In this document: positions 22,423 to 31,740 of the stretch, piece after piece | Position numbering within the stretch: position 1 is the first letter of the stretch | Layout of the letters: each line of letters opens with the position of its first letter | Assembly (NCBI RefSeq): GCF_038592985.1 | Contig: NZ_CP151951.1 | Location: 921,001 to 985,000, forward strand | DNA from: Paenibacillus sp. FSL R10-2782 | Lineage (GTDB): Bacteria; Bacillota; Bacilli; Paenibacillales; Paenibacillaceae | Reading direction: 5' to 3' | Length of the DNA stretch: 64,000 bases | The notes under the pieces: model-generated | Databases searched by the model: none | Seen by the model: the letters and a program-made list of their open reading frames with translations, nothing else | Told to the model about the DNA's origin: nothing | Translations under genes and position numbers: made by a program

Positions 22423-25400
22423 ATGAAAAGTCAATCAGAGTTAGTATTTGAAAATGAAGTCGTCGATTATTTGACCAAAATCGGTGGAGTAAAACAATGG
22501 GAGTACAAAAAAGAAATCAAAACAACCGAACAACTCTGGGATAACTTTAAAATAATTCTAGAACAAAACAATCGTGCTCGTTTAGATGAACCATTGTCTG
22601 TCACTGAATTTAACCAGGTGAAGAAAATCATCACTAGTATTGAATCACCTTACCAGGCTGGACAATTTTTGTACGGTGTTAACGGGGTTTCTGAAATAGA
22701 AGTTGACCTTGACAATGGTAAACATGTATTTTTGACAGTATTCGACCAAGCCCAAGTAGGCGGCGGAAACACTGTTTATCAAGTGGTAAACCAAATAAAT
22801 CGGCCAAAAGTTATTGATGGTAAGCCAAACCGTCGATTTGACGTGACGTTGCTTATTAATGGTTTGCCAATTATTCAAATCGAATTAAAGAAAGCACTTC
22901 ACAGCACTACAGAATCCTTGAATCAGATGGAACAGTATATTGCTGAGAAACAATTCAGTGGCATCTTTTCAACCTTGCAGATTCTAATCGCGATGACACC
23001 GTTTGATATTCGTTACATGGCAAATACCCCACTCAAAAGCTTTAACCGAGCTTTTGCTTTCAACTGGCAAAACGAAGATAATGCTCGCCCTATTCGTTCA
23101 TGGAAGACGTTTGCGGATAAAGTGTTGTCCATTCCGATGGCTCATGACTTGGCAACACGCTATATGGTACTTGATGGTACAAAAAACAAAGAAAGTATCA
23201 AAGTCATGCGTCCTTATCAAGTCTATGCCACAAAGCGTGTGCTTGATAAAGTTAGAAAGTTTGACTTCAAGTATGATGATGGTAGATTAGGATACATTTG
23301 GCACACGACTGGCTCAGGTAAAACAATCACAAGTTTTAAGACAGCGTGGCTTGCAAGCCGTCTATCTAATGTGGATAAAGTTGTCTTCTTGGTTGACCGA
23401 ATCGCACTTACCAACCAAACCGCTGATGCCTATAAAGCCTATGATCCTGTTGCGGGTTTTGAAGGGAAAACTGGTGTGGTGGGTGACACAGCCAATATCT
23501 CAGATCTTCATCGCAAACTAACGAAGAAAAGCGATAAGAACATCATTGTGACAAGTATCCAAAAGATGTCGCGTTATGTAGCACGGGATAGCTTCAAGCC
23601 ACTTAATGAGAGTATTCTTTTTATCGTTGATGAAGCCCACCGTTCAACTGGTGACGGTACTGAAAATGAAGGTATGCTTGAAACGATCCGAAAAGCTATT
23701 CCTAATTCTGCTTGGGTTGGCTATACTGGGACACCGAAATTCCCCGAAACGCGAGAAATCTTTGGTGATATTCTACATGCTTACACTATCAAAGAAGCGA
23801 TCGCGGATAAAAACGTCTTAGGGTTTAACGTTGAATTCAAGGAAACGATCGAGGCTCCTGAAAATCCCACCGAAGATGATATCGATGATAATATTCGTGG
23901 TAGTGTTTACGACTATAGTCCAGAACATGTGAAATTAGTAGTGAAGGACATATTCGATAACTGGAAGAAACGTTCAAATGACCGCAAATATAATGCCTTG
24001 TTTACAGTCCATGTTGGCGGTAACAAAGCAAGTACACCAAGAGCGATGGAATACTTCGATAAGTTTGCTGAAGAAAATGCGAATCGTCCAGCAGATCAAC
24101 GATTAAAAGTTGCAGTGAGTTTTTCGGTAGACACATCCAATAGTATTCATCAACTGAAAACGAACGAAAACTTGCATAGAGCCATTAAAGTCTATAACGC
24201 ATTGTTTGACACAGCATTTGATATGACGACAGTTAAAGCCTACACAGAAGACTTAGCACGGCGGCTTAACAAGACAGTTGACGATGGTAACTATTTAGAT
24301 TTGGTAATCGTTGTGGATCAACTTTTGACCGGTTTTGATGCTCCTGAGATGAATACGCTCTATATTGACCGAACACTTAAGGGTGGGAACTTGATCCAGG
24401 CATACTCACGTACAAACCGAATGCATAACCTTGTCGATAAGCCTTGGGGAAATGTCGTGAACTATCGTTGGCCGGAGCAAAACGAGTATGAAATGAATAA
24501 GGCTTTTGCTATTTATTCAAATCGTGCATCTGCCGATGAACAGCTTTCACTTGAAGAATTGAAGAAAGGCAACGAAGAGTTTGGTATCACTTCCAAACCA
24601 TTTAGCAAGGTTCAAGCTGAGATGCAAGAAGTCATCAAGAAGCTTTCAACGCTCACAGACGATTTTGTACAATTACCACCAAGTGAAAAAGCACAGGATG
24701 AAGTCTTTGAGAATTTGAAAGAGTATAATCGCTTGTTGAGTCAGTTGAAACAATATACTGAAGACGATGACAAAAATCCTATATCCGCCTATGATAATGT
24801 TGAAGAGTTCTATGAACGATTAGGTATTACTGAAGAGCAAGAAGTCATTTTAACAACTGTGATCGCCGGTGAGTTGAAAGAACGACGTGCAAAGCGAGAA
24901 GACATTGATATTTCGCAAGTCAATCTCGCTATGGTTCATATTCACGATGTTACCATCAACTATGATTATTTGATTGATTTGATCGCCCGGATGGCTGACG
25001 AAGTTCACGCGAACGAAATGTCGAAAGCGGAAAGTACACGTGATGAAATCCATGTTGAAATTGCCAAGTCTGACAATGAAAAAGAAAAATCTAAGATGCG
25101 TAACTTTGTATCTAAGATTTTCTCGAAAGATTTTGAATTTGATAGTTATCCAGCACCTCGAAGTGTTGAAAAAATGAACCAAGCCATGGATAAAGCACAA
25201 AAGGAAACGAATATCCAGCTTGTAACGAATTTCATCCGCACTTGGGGGCTTGACAACAGCACAAAACCTAAGGAACTTGAAATGTTGATAAAAAAACACC
25301 GATTAGGTCAAGAGGATATGGATAAACAAGGTGAGATAACTGCAATCATGAATGATGCAAGGGCTGATTATAAAGAAATCGCAGTTGAAGAGATTGCAGC

Positions 25401-25479
25401 ATTAACCTGGGTACGATACCGAATTGAATTCCGCAAGGCATTTTATGAAATGGCCGATGAAATTAAGAAGGGAGAATAG
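22423..25479 (+). CDS. hsdR: Type I restriction enzyme, R (motor/nuclease) subunit
   Basis: 1018 aa, normal HsdR length. N-terminal nuclease with FDVTLLINGLP then IELKK (Glu154-x-Lys156 of the PD-ExK site). SF2 motor: TGSGKT at 296-301, VDEAH at 402-406, YTGTPKF (motif III), VVDQLLTGFDAP and AYSRTNR (motif VI). It pulls DNA through the complex and cuts unmethylated DNA far from the site. Immediately follows the half HsdS and precedes the full HsdS and HsdM in one transcript. Confidence 0.95.
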   Translation: MKSQSELVFENEVVDYLTKIGGVKQWEYKKEIKTTEQLWDNFKIILEQNNRARLDEPLSVTEFNQVKKIITSIESPYQAGQFLYGVNGVSEIEVDLDNGKHVFLTVFDQAQVGGGNTVYQVVNQINRPKVIDGKPNRRFDVTLLINGLPIIQIELKKALHSTTESLNQMEQYIAEKQFSGIFSTLQILIAMTPFDIRYMANTPLKSFNRAFAFNWQNEDNARPIRSWKTFADKVLSIPMAHDLATRYMVLDGTKNKESIKVMRPYQVYATKRVLDKVRKFDFKYDDGRLGYIWHTTGSGKTITSFKTAWLASRLSNVDKVVFLVDRIALTNQTADAYKAYDPVAGFEGKTGVVGDTANISDLHRKLTKKSDKNIIVTSIQKMSRYVARDSFKPLNESILFIVDEAHRSTGDGTENEGMLETIRKAIPNSAWVGYTGTPKFPETREIFGDILHAYTIKEAIADKNVLGFNVEFKETIEAPENPTEDDIDDNIRGSVYDYSPEHVKLVVKDIFDNWKKRSNDRKYNALFTVHVGGNKASTPRAMEYFDKFAEENANRPADQRLKVAVSFSVDTSNSIHQLKTNENLHRAIKVYNALFDTAFDMTTVKAYTEDLARRLNKTVDDGNYLDLVIVVDQLLTGFDAPEMNTLYIDRTLKGGNLIQAYSRTNRMHNLVDKPWGNVVNYRWPEQNEYEMNKAFAIYSNRASADEQLSLEELKKGNEEFGITSKPFSKVQAEMQEVIKKLSTLTDDFVQLPPSEKAQDEVFENLKEYNRLLSQLKQYTEDDDKNPISAYDNVEEFYERLGITEEQEVILTTVIAGELKERRAKREDIDISQVNLAMVHIHDVTINYDYLIDLIARMADEVHANEMSKAESTRDEIHVEIAKSDNEKEKSKMRNFVSKIFSKDFEFDSYPAPRSVEKMNQAMDKAQKETNIQLVTNFIRTWGLDNSTKPKELEMLIKKHRLGQEDMDKQGEITAIMNDARADYKEIAVEEIAALTWVRYRIEFRKAFYEMADEIKKGE

Positions 25480-25521
25480 TCAAGTGATGAAATTATGCGG
25501 AATACAAAGAGGAGATCAAAA

Positions 25522-26745
25522 ATGAGCGATAAAATAAAAAAAATGCCTGAAATCAGATTCGCAGGATTTACTGACGCTTGGGAACAGCGTAAGTTGGGGG
25601 AGATTTACACGGAAAGAAACGAAAGAGGTAATAATTCTTTACAAATTCTTTCGGTTTCAATTCATCACGGTATTTCAAACGGTGAATTAGACAGCAGTTC
25701 ATTGGGTAAGAAAGTTCGCAGAAGTGAAGATAAATCCTTGTATAAAGGTGTGCGTTCCGGCGATCTAGTATTCAACATGATGCGTGCTTGGCAAGGAGCG
25801 ATCGGCGTAGCAAAAATAGAAGGAATGGTAAGCCCTGCCTATATTACGGCCATTCCGAATGAAAAATTATTTCCGCCATTTATGGATTATTGCTTGCGGC
25901 GGCATGAGATAATTACCCAGATAGATAATTTTTCTTATGGGGTCACGGATTTCAGAAAAAGGCTGTATTGGGATTCGTTTTCCAAAGTTTCGTGTCTTAT
26001 TCCTTCTGTTCCTGAACAAATCAAAATCAATTCGTTCTTCAATCAACTCGACAACCTCATCACCCTTCACCAGCGTAAGTTAGAACTATTGAAGGATACG
26101 AAAAAGGGCCTGCTTCAAAAAATGTTTCCGAAAGATGGAGCCGGTGTTCCTGAAATTCGCTTTGCAGGATTTACGGATGCTTGGGAACAGCGTAAGTTGA
26201 GTGACGTGCTAACTGAACGTAATGTTCAGCATCCACAAAACAAGAATTATCCACTAGTATCATTTACTGTTGAGAAAGGTGTTACACCTAAAACAGAACG
26301 TTACGAACGAGAACAGCTTGTTGTGGGTGATAAAGCTGCTAAAAAGTATAAAGCCACTGAGCTAAATGATATCGTCTATAATCCTGCTAACCTGAAGTTT
26401 GGTGCGATTTCACGAAATAGTTATGGAAAAGCGGTGTTCAGCCCAATCTATGTGACGTTCGAAGTAAATGACAAGTTAGCATTTCCAAGCTATGTCGAAA
26501 TGTTCGTCACACGACAAGACTTTATTCGGTATTCATTACGGTATCAACAAGGTACTGTGTACGAACGCCAATCAGTTAGCCCGGAAGATTTATTGAGTTT
26601 GAAAATTTTATTGCCAGGCAAGGAGGAACAGCTCCAAATTGGTAATTTCTTTGAGCAACTCAACGTCACTATCGCTCTTCAGAAGCGTGAGTTAAATTCG
26701 CTTGAAAATTTGAAGAAATCACTGCTTCAACAAATGTTTATATAA
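25522..26745 (+). CDS. hsdS: Type I restriction enzyme, S (specificity) subunit
   Basis: 407 aa; ATG chosen behind AGAGGAGATCAAAA. Two TRDs (about 20-150 and 220-350), each preceded by the same short block, PEIRFAGFTDAWEQRKL, and followed by a conserved helix (LELLKDTKKGLLQKMF and LNSLENLKKSLLQQMF). The DNA coding the block is nearly identical at 25546-25597 and 26149-26199, so recombination between them can exchange TRDs. It sets the bipartite DNA target for HsdM and HsdR. Confidence 0.92.
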   Translation: MSDKIKKMPEIRFAGFTDAWEQRKLGEIYTERNERGNNSLQILSVSIHHGISNGELDSSSLGKKVRRSEDKSLYKGVRSGDLVFNMMRAWQGAIGVAKIEGMVSPAYITAIPNEKLFPPFMDYCLRRHEIITQIDNFSYGVTDFRKRLYWDSFSKVSCLIPSVPEQIKINSFFNQLDNLITLHQRKLELLKDTKKGLLQKMFPKDGAGVPEIRFAGFTDAWEQRKLSDVLTERNVQHPQNKNYPLVSFTVEKGVTPKTERYEREQLVVGDKAAKKYKATELNDIVYNPANLKFGAISRNSYGKAVFSPIYVTFEVNDKLAFPSYVEMFVTRQDFIRYSLRYQQGTVYERQSVSPEDLLSLKILLPGKEEQLQIGNFFEQLNVTIALQKRELNSLENLKKSLLQQMFI

Positions 26746-26763
26746 GAAAAGGAGATTACACAA

Positions 26764-28380
26764 ATGAGTAATGCAAGAGATATTACATCAAAGCTATGGG
26801 AAATGGCTAACAAACTACGTGGAACTATGGATGCAAGTGAGTACAAGAACTATATTTTGCCATTTATGTTCTATCGCTACTTATCAGAAAATCAAGATGA
26901 ATACTTAAAAGTCAATGATTTGGAAGAGTTCTACGAAGTGACAGAAGAGACTGAAAAAGAAGATTACCTTGAAGAAATCAGTAAAGGTATTGGATATGCG
27001 ATTGACCCAGCCTACACTTGGGATAAAATCGTATCAAAAATTGAAAATCACAAAATCAAAGCTAGTGATTTCCAAGACATGTTTGACTCGTTCAATACAA
27101 ATGCCAAACGTAACGCGATCGCAGAAGCGGACTTTGCTAATGTATTTTCAGATGTTAACCTCGGGGACACACGTCTAGGCTCAAGTACAAACGAACGTGC
27201 AAAGGCTTTGAATGATATCGTTTTGATGATTAACGAGTTTACTTTCAAAGACGATTCCGGTCGTGACATTTTGGGTGACGTTTACGAGTATTTGATTGGG
27301 CAATTTGCTGCCAATGCTGGTAAAAAAGGTGGGGAATTCTATACACCTCATGAAGTTAGTCAAGTTTTGGCGAAAATTGTTACGATTGACGCAGCTGGTA
27401 CTAGCAATCAATTCCGTGTATATGACCCTACTATGGGATCGGGTTCACTTCTATTGACAGTTCAAAAAGAATTGCCAAATGGTAACGAAGAAGGAAGCGT
27501 TGAGTTTTACGGTCAAGAGTTGAATACGACAACTTATAACTTGGCCCGCATGAACTTGATGATGCATGGGGTGAATTATCGCAATATGGAGTTGAAACGG
27601 GCAGACACACTTGATGCTGATTGGCCATTTGCAGAAAAAGATGGCACACAAATTCCTTTGAAGTTTGACGCGGTCGTATCAAACCCACCATATTCTCAGA
27701 ATTGGGATACAAAAGACGTTGATCGAGAAAAAGATACACGTTTCAAGGGTTATGGTGTAGCACCTGCTTCTAAGGCAGATTATGCCTTTGTTCTTCATGG
27801 ACTGTACCACTTGGATAAAGCTGGAACAATGGCTATCGTGTTACCGCATGGGGTACTTTTCCGTGGTGCGTCTGAAGGTAAAATCCGTAAAAATATCATC
27901 GACAACAATCTGTTAGATGCTGTTATTGGATTACCAGCTAACTTGTTCTATGGCACAAGCATCCCAACTTGTGTGCTGGTGGTCAAAGGTCGTGAAGCTC
28001 GGAAAAGTAAAGATATCTTGTTTATTGATGCTTCAAATGAGTTTGAAAAAGGAAAGAACCAAAACAAACTCTCTCCTAAAAACACCGAAAAAATTATCGA
28101 AACTTACAGTAACCGTAAAGACGTTGAGAAATATGCTCATGTGGCATCCTTGGATGAAATCAAAGAAAATGAGTACAATTTGAACATTCCACGTTATGTC
28201 GACAAGTTTGAAGAAGAAGGCGGTATTCCACTTTCACAAGTGGCTCAAGAGTTGTCAGAAGTAAAAGCAGATATTACGAATTCATATGAAAAATTGTTTG
28301 AGCTTTTGAACGAGTTGAACGGGACAACCGATGAAGCCAAAGAAGAACTGAGTAAATTTATTAATCTTTTAGGTAAATAA
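26764..28380 (+). CDS. hsdM: Type I restriction enzyme, M (N6-adenine methyltransferase) subunit
   Basis: 538 aa, ATG after AAAGGAGATTACACAA. N-terminal HsdM helical domain (LWEMANKLRGTMDASEYKNY at about 10-29), SAM motif DPTMGSGSL from Asp221, catalytic NPPY at 307-310, and a C-terminal coiled coil. With HsdS it methylates the host site and protects it from HsdR. Last gene of the operon, followed by a good terminator. Confidence 0.95.
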   Translation: MSNARDITSKLWEMANKLRGTMDASEYKNYILPFMFYRYLSENQDEYLKVNDLEEFYEVTEETEKEDYLEEISKGIGYAIDPAYTWDKIVSKIENHKIKASDFQDMFDSFNTNAKRNAIAEADFANVFSDVNLGDTRLGSSTNERAKALNDIVLMINEFTFKDDSGRDILGDVYEYLIGQFAANAGKKGGEFYTPHEVSQVLAKIVTIDAAGTSNQFRVYDPTMGSGSLLLTVQKELPNGNEEGSVEFYGQELNTTTYNLARMNLMMHGVNYRNMELKRADTLDADWPFAEKDGTQIPLKFDAVVSNPPYSQNWDTKDVDREKDTRFKGYGVAPASKADYAFVLHGLYHLDKAGTMAIVLPHGVLFRGASEGKIRKNIIDNNLLDAVIGLPANLFYGTSIPTCVLVVKGREARKSKDILFIDASNEFEKGKNQNKLSPKNTEKIIETYSNRKDVEKYAHVASLDEIKENEYNLNIPRYVDKFEEEGGIPLSQVAQELSEVKADITNSYEKLFELLNELNGTTDEAKEELSKFINLLGK

Positions 28381-28388
28381 TAGTGTTA

Positions 28389-28426
28389 GAAAAGAGCTAA
28401 GGAGGATTTTAAACCTTGGCTCTTTT
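28389..28426 (+). terminator. Terminator of the restriction-modification operon
   Basis: AAAAGAGCTAAGG pairs with CCTTGGCTCTTTT (one mismatch), followed by a short T-run within the arm. 10 bp after hsdM. Confidence 0.75.
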
Positions 28427-28427
28427 C

Positions 28428-28465
28428 ACAAACACTTGGGAACAGCGTAAGTTATTTTTGATGAC
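28428..28465 (+). pseudogene. hsdS remnant (conserved block)
   Basis: CTTGGGAACAGCGTAAGTT matches the repeated block of hsdS and reads T-W-E-Q-R-K-L in frame, then meets a stop. It marks a lost specificity cassette downstream of hsdM. Confidence 0.6.
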
Positions 28466-28564
28466 CATTCACCAAAACAGGTGAAGTATGCTTTAGAAAC
28501 TTTGATCAGACAAGCAGAATTAATGTATGGCATAAATTGTCCCCTCGCTTTTGAAATTATTCAT

Positions 28565-28886
28565 TTATTCATCAACCTGAACCAATAACAGTCTATTCTT
28601 AAATCCCCCACGCTTTTCTTTCTTCTCCAGCCTTATCTGCTCAAACTCCTCTATGCTAATCCCCTGATTATCCAATATAGCATAAACGACCTCAACCAAA
28701 TCCGCCAATTCTCCAACCTGGTCAGCAGTTTCAGCAGTAAGATATTCCTGAAGTTCCTCCTCTAACTTCATATCGAGCATGTCTGAGTAGTCATTGTCAT
28801 CCAACACCATTATTGTTGCTTTCTTTCCTGAAGCTTCAATAATCTGTGGAATCTTATCACGGACTTAATTTGTTGTATACTTTCAC
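28565..28886 (-). pseudogene. MazG-like / phosphoribosyl-ATP pyrophosphohydrolase-like gene, frameshifted
   Basis: The open part (28565-28810) reads MVLDDNDYSDMLDMKLEEELQ and so on, with the ELADLVEVVYAIL helix of MazG-type NTP pyrophosphohydrolases. The family's N-terminus is present upstream in another frame: GTG at 28884-28886 behind AGGGAGA gives M-K-V-Y-N-K-L, and one extra A near 28866 separates it from V-R-D-K-I-P-Q-I-I-E-A-S-G-K-K. Removing that base gives an intact gene of about 106 codons. So it is a recent pseudogene or a base-calling error. Intact members hydrolyse abnormal nucleotides or counter phage. Confidence 0.75.
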
Positions 28887-28908
28887 CACTTAATCTCCCT
28901 TCGATATC

Positions 28909-29883
28909 TTAACCTTGACATGATATCCAAAACTTTCTGACTAGCCCATTGTTGATTGCCATTTCCAACTCTGAAACATGCTTGTCCTTGTGTTCCCGAT
29001 TCAACAACGATTCAAGTAACCGTTGATTCCGTTGCTCTAGCTGCTCAATCATGGCTTCATGGGGAATAACATTTGATTTACTCGAGTTACACGATTGATG
29101 GGAAAATACCAGGTTCCATAGATCATCACTGTATAAATATGACCACGGAATGACATGGTCAATAGCCGGAGTTTCATTGATTATTTCATTGCCACAATGG
29201 AAGCATATACGTTTGGGATTCTCAACCTCGATTAAATCTGAGAACTTCGTTAGTGGCTTACGTCGAATTTTATCCTCATCAATGATTTTCACCTTTTTAT
29301 AAATCCGCGGCGAGTGATTAAAGTTTTCAAGCATTTGTGACCATCTGTAGTTTACCGCATCGAATACGATCAAGCTGTTTTCTTTGAGTAGTTTCATATT
29401 ATCGCTTGCAATGTATAATGAATCAGCATTACGCTCGTAGTTGTAAATACCATCAACTGTCTTTCCTTCAACGTTCAGAAAGCGATAGCTGACATCAGAC
29501 TTTAAAGCAGTCTTGACTTGTTTAAGGGTTTTTTGGTATTGGTCCATGCAAATACTTTCTATATTTGATCGGAACAATTTAACTGGGTGGGTGATACCCG
29601 AAATTTGCTGATATACAGTGATCAGTTCTTTGACCAGCGATACTATCTTCGGAGGTTTGTTAGGATTAGGGCTTTGTTGCAAGTCAAAAAAAATTGTCTG
29701 TTCAAAGTAATACCGAATCACCTTTTTAGCAATTGTATCGAGTCCAATTTCAATTGTACCTCCGTACTGAGCATAATCATATTCAACAGCAATTTCAGTG
29801 ATTGCTTTTGCCCACGCCGCTTTGTAAGTATTATCAAATGAACAATTTCGGATTATGTGTAGCCATTTTTCTAAGAATGTCAT
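28909..29883 (-). CDS. HNH endonuclease
   Basis: 324 aa. C-terminal HNH site: CFHCGN, then AIDHVIPWSYLYSDDLWNLV, then CNSSKSN, holding a zinc-binding Cys set and the DH...N...(N) catalytic elements. The N-terminal 200 residues are helical and unrecognised. HNH proteins of this layout are found in restriction systems and other phage-defence loci. It lies 22 bp after the MazG-like start on the same strand, so the two may form one unit. ATG at 29883 follows AAAGGAGTCTTAC. Confidence 0.8.
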   Translation of the reverse strand: MTFLEKWLHIIRNCSFDNTYKAAWAKAITEIAVEYDYAQYGGTIEIGLDTIAKKVIRYYFEQTIFFDLQQSPNPNKPPKIVSLVKELITVYQQISGITHPVKLFRSNIESICMDQYQKTLKQVKTALKSDVSYRFLNVEGKTVDGIYNYERNADSLYIASDNMKLLKENSLIVFDAVNYRWSQMLENFNHSPRIYKKVKIIDEDKIRRKPLTKFSDLIEVENPKRICFHCGNEIINETPAIDHVIPWSYLYSDDLWNLVFSHQSCNSSKSNVIPHEAMIEQLEQRNQRLLESLLNREHKDKHVSELEMAINNGLVRKFWISCQG

Positions 29884-29942
29884 GTAAGACTCCTTTAGTT
29901 AAAGTTATGTATGAATCGACACTTTGGAAAGTTGCTGTATCC

Positions 29943-30022
29943 TTTTTGGCATTGTAGAGATTCGCTCCTTAACATGATAGATTTATTCTACAAGCCCTTA
30001 TTTTTATTGTCCAACTAAGTGT
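29943..30022. mobile_element. Solitary end of an IS3-family element
   Basis: About 80 bp match the right end of the IS at 60098-61305, from the first codons of orfA (TTTTGGCATTG) to the terminal repeat (GTCCAACTAAGTGT), with a few substitutions. The rest of the IS is missing, so this is a scar left by deletion or recombination. Confidence 0.8.
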
Positions 30023-30176
30023 AGCCGATCCACTCTGTTTGGTTTTTACATACGATAAGATTTAATTTGAAGTAAGAGAAATTAAGCTTCTCAGGAGTCA
30101 CGCTAAGTAGTAAGATGTTAGTTAGAACTTTTATAAATTTAGATCATTTATGGTCATATTCAAGGAGGAAAGTAAT

Positions 30177-31406
30177 TTGTTTGATTTAGATATTAAAGAT
30201 AATATAAAATTAACACTTGAAGTCTCAGAAGGCTATCTTAGAAATATCATTGATAATCGCTTAAATGTTAAAAATTACAAAATGTTAATTCTTAATTTAC
30301 ATAATGCTTTAGAGCTGACTTTTAAATTTTTGTTGCAGTCTAGAAATGATTTTATGATTTATGAAATGCAAGACAGTAACTCTTATCAGAAAGTTATAAA
30401 AACTTACAAAAGTATGCATAAACAAAGGAGAGCTTTAAATGATAGCACGCTAATAGAAAATAAGTTACATACCGTTTCCTTTACTAAAGCTTATGAGATA
30501 TTGGCTTATCTTTATAATGTTGAGGGATTTGATGAGAAATTTATTTTTAAATTAATGAAATTGGACACATTACGTAATGGTTTGACTCATTTTACAGCTA
30601 GAATAGAACATACTGACATAGTAGTTTTATACAATCTCTTTGAGGAATGTGTTAATTTATACAATTCCGAACTAGATAACCACAGACATGTACTTAGAAA
30701 GATTTTAGAGGGAGTTAATAATAAATTTATACCTAATCCAGATTTAGCTTATGAATTTTCAAATGCAATAAAGGATATCAAGATGAAGTTGTTGGATGAA
30801 CCAATTATTATAGAACTTATTGGTTCGTTAATACAAAAATTGGGGCAAATAAATGAAGACATAAGTTTGAATGATTATGAAAGATTGATAAAATTTTTCT
30901 ATGATGAACAAAGTATCGTGCAAAAAAATATTGAATTTCCCAAAAATGATCAAGACGAAATCCTCAAAGCATACGGTTATACTGATTTGGAGTCAGAGGA
31001 GGTTCGTAAGGAACGAAAAAAACAAGATATAGAGAACAAGACTAGAATGAAAAGAAGTATAAAAAGAATGAAAAGAATGAAGTTTATATACGATCAATCC
31101 GGTGGAAAAAAATCATCTATTTCATTTGATAAATTTCTTTTAAATTCAATTTTCATGATATTAGAATCAGAATTCATATACAGTAGGACATACTATGATT
31201 CTTATGATGTGGATTTGATGGGTGGATTAAGTTTAACAGTAAGTTGCAAAAATCTCATTTTAGACAAATGGGGTAATGACAAAGTTTTGATTTGTAAAGT
31301 ATTTGACCTGTCTGAAGAGGAATACTTTAAGTTAGATTTTGAGGGGGATTTCTATTCTAACTCATTTTATGACGCAGAGGCTGATTTTCCCGATGATGAG
31401 TTGTAG
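30177..31406 (+). CDS. Protein with HEPN-like RxxxxH motif, unknown function
   Basis: 409 aa. The TTG at 30177 lies 8 nt behind a perfect AAGGAGG, better than the ATG at 30150. The N-terminal 160 residues are helical, with LNLHNALELTFKFLLQ and RNGLTHF, an R-x4-H motif (Arg133, His138) as in HEPN ribonucleases. The middle is charged and the C-terminus beta-rich (SLTVSCKNLILDKWG) and acidic. Very A/T-rich codon use sets it apart from the head genes. In a defence island a HEPN RNase effector is a reasonable guess, but no partner gene is visible. Confidence 0.5.
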   Translation: MFDLDIKDNIKLTLEVSEGYLRNIIDNRLNVKNYKMLILNLHNALELTFKFLLQSRNDFMIYEMQDSNSYQKVIKTYKSMHKQRRALNDSTLIENKLHTVSFTKAYEILAYLYNVEGFDEKFIFKLMKLDTLRNGLTHFTARIEHTDIVVLYNLFEECVNLYNSELDNHRHVLRKILEGVNNKFIPNPDLAYEFSNAIKDIKMKLLDEPIIIELIGSLIQKLGQINEDISLNDYERLIKFFYDEQSIVQKNIEFPKNDQDEILKAYGYTDLESEEVRKERKKQDIENKTRMKRSIKRMKRMKFIYDQSGGKKSSISFDKFLLNSIFMILESEFIYSRTYYDSYDVDLMGGLSLTVSCKNLILDKWGNDKVLICKVFDLSEEEYFKLDFEGDFYSNSFYDAEADFPDDEL

Positions 31407-31499
31407 GAATTTCAATCAGAAAACGTAGAAATCACAAATTTTATAAAGATGTAAAAGCCATATTTTATTCATACTAATCAAATTGAAGCTCGAGTGTCA

Positions 31500-31530
31500 A
31501 GGCCTAGCAACTGATGCTAGGTCTCTTCTT
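31500..31530 (+). terminator. Intrinsic terminator
   Basis: GGCCTAGC pairs with GCTAGGTC-type arm (CCTAGC/GCTAGG, loop AACTGAT), followed by TCTTCTT. About 95 bp after the HEPN-like gene. Confidence 0.6.
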
Positions 31531-31661
31531 CATGTCTTTCTGGGGGATACATAATGACCAGTAAGGATCGGGAGCGCGATAATAATGATTTAATAATATA
31601 GTCTCTTTTCTCGTTTCCCAAAAAACTTCTTCTACTTTCAAAAATTATATTACACTAACTA

Positions 31662-31709
31662 TTCAAATGAGAACGCATATTCGATATAATAAAATAAGAA
31701 CATTAGTTC
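31662..31709 (+). promoter_or_regulatory. Promoter of the polymerase gene with two LexA-like boxes
   Basis: TTCAAA (31662-31667), 17 nt, TATAAT (31685-31690). GAACGCATATTCG (31671-31683) fills the spacer; its complement CGAATATGCGTTC closely resembles the Bacillus subtilis recA SOS box. A second box, GAACATTAGTTC (31698-31709), matches GAAC-N4-GTTC exactly at the likely start of transcription. Repression by LexA and induction by DNA damage are expected. Confidence 0.7.
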
Positions 31710-31740
31710 TGTGTTTAAACTAAAATATCGGAGGATTCGC

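Noticed and set aside
24850..25299. 149-aa antisense frame over hsdR
   Set aside because: Phe/His-rich product, complement of a Lys/Glu-rich coding stretch; no start signals.
28470..28565. Open stretch after the hsdS remnant (reads IFDDHSPKQVKYALETLIRQ)
   Set aside because: No start signal, about 37 codons, and no recognisable family; could be a remnant, but too little to annotate.
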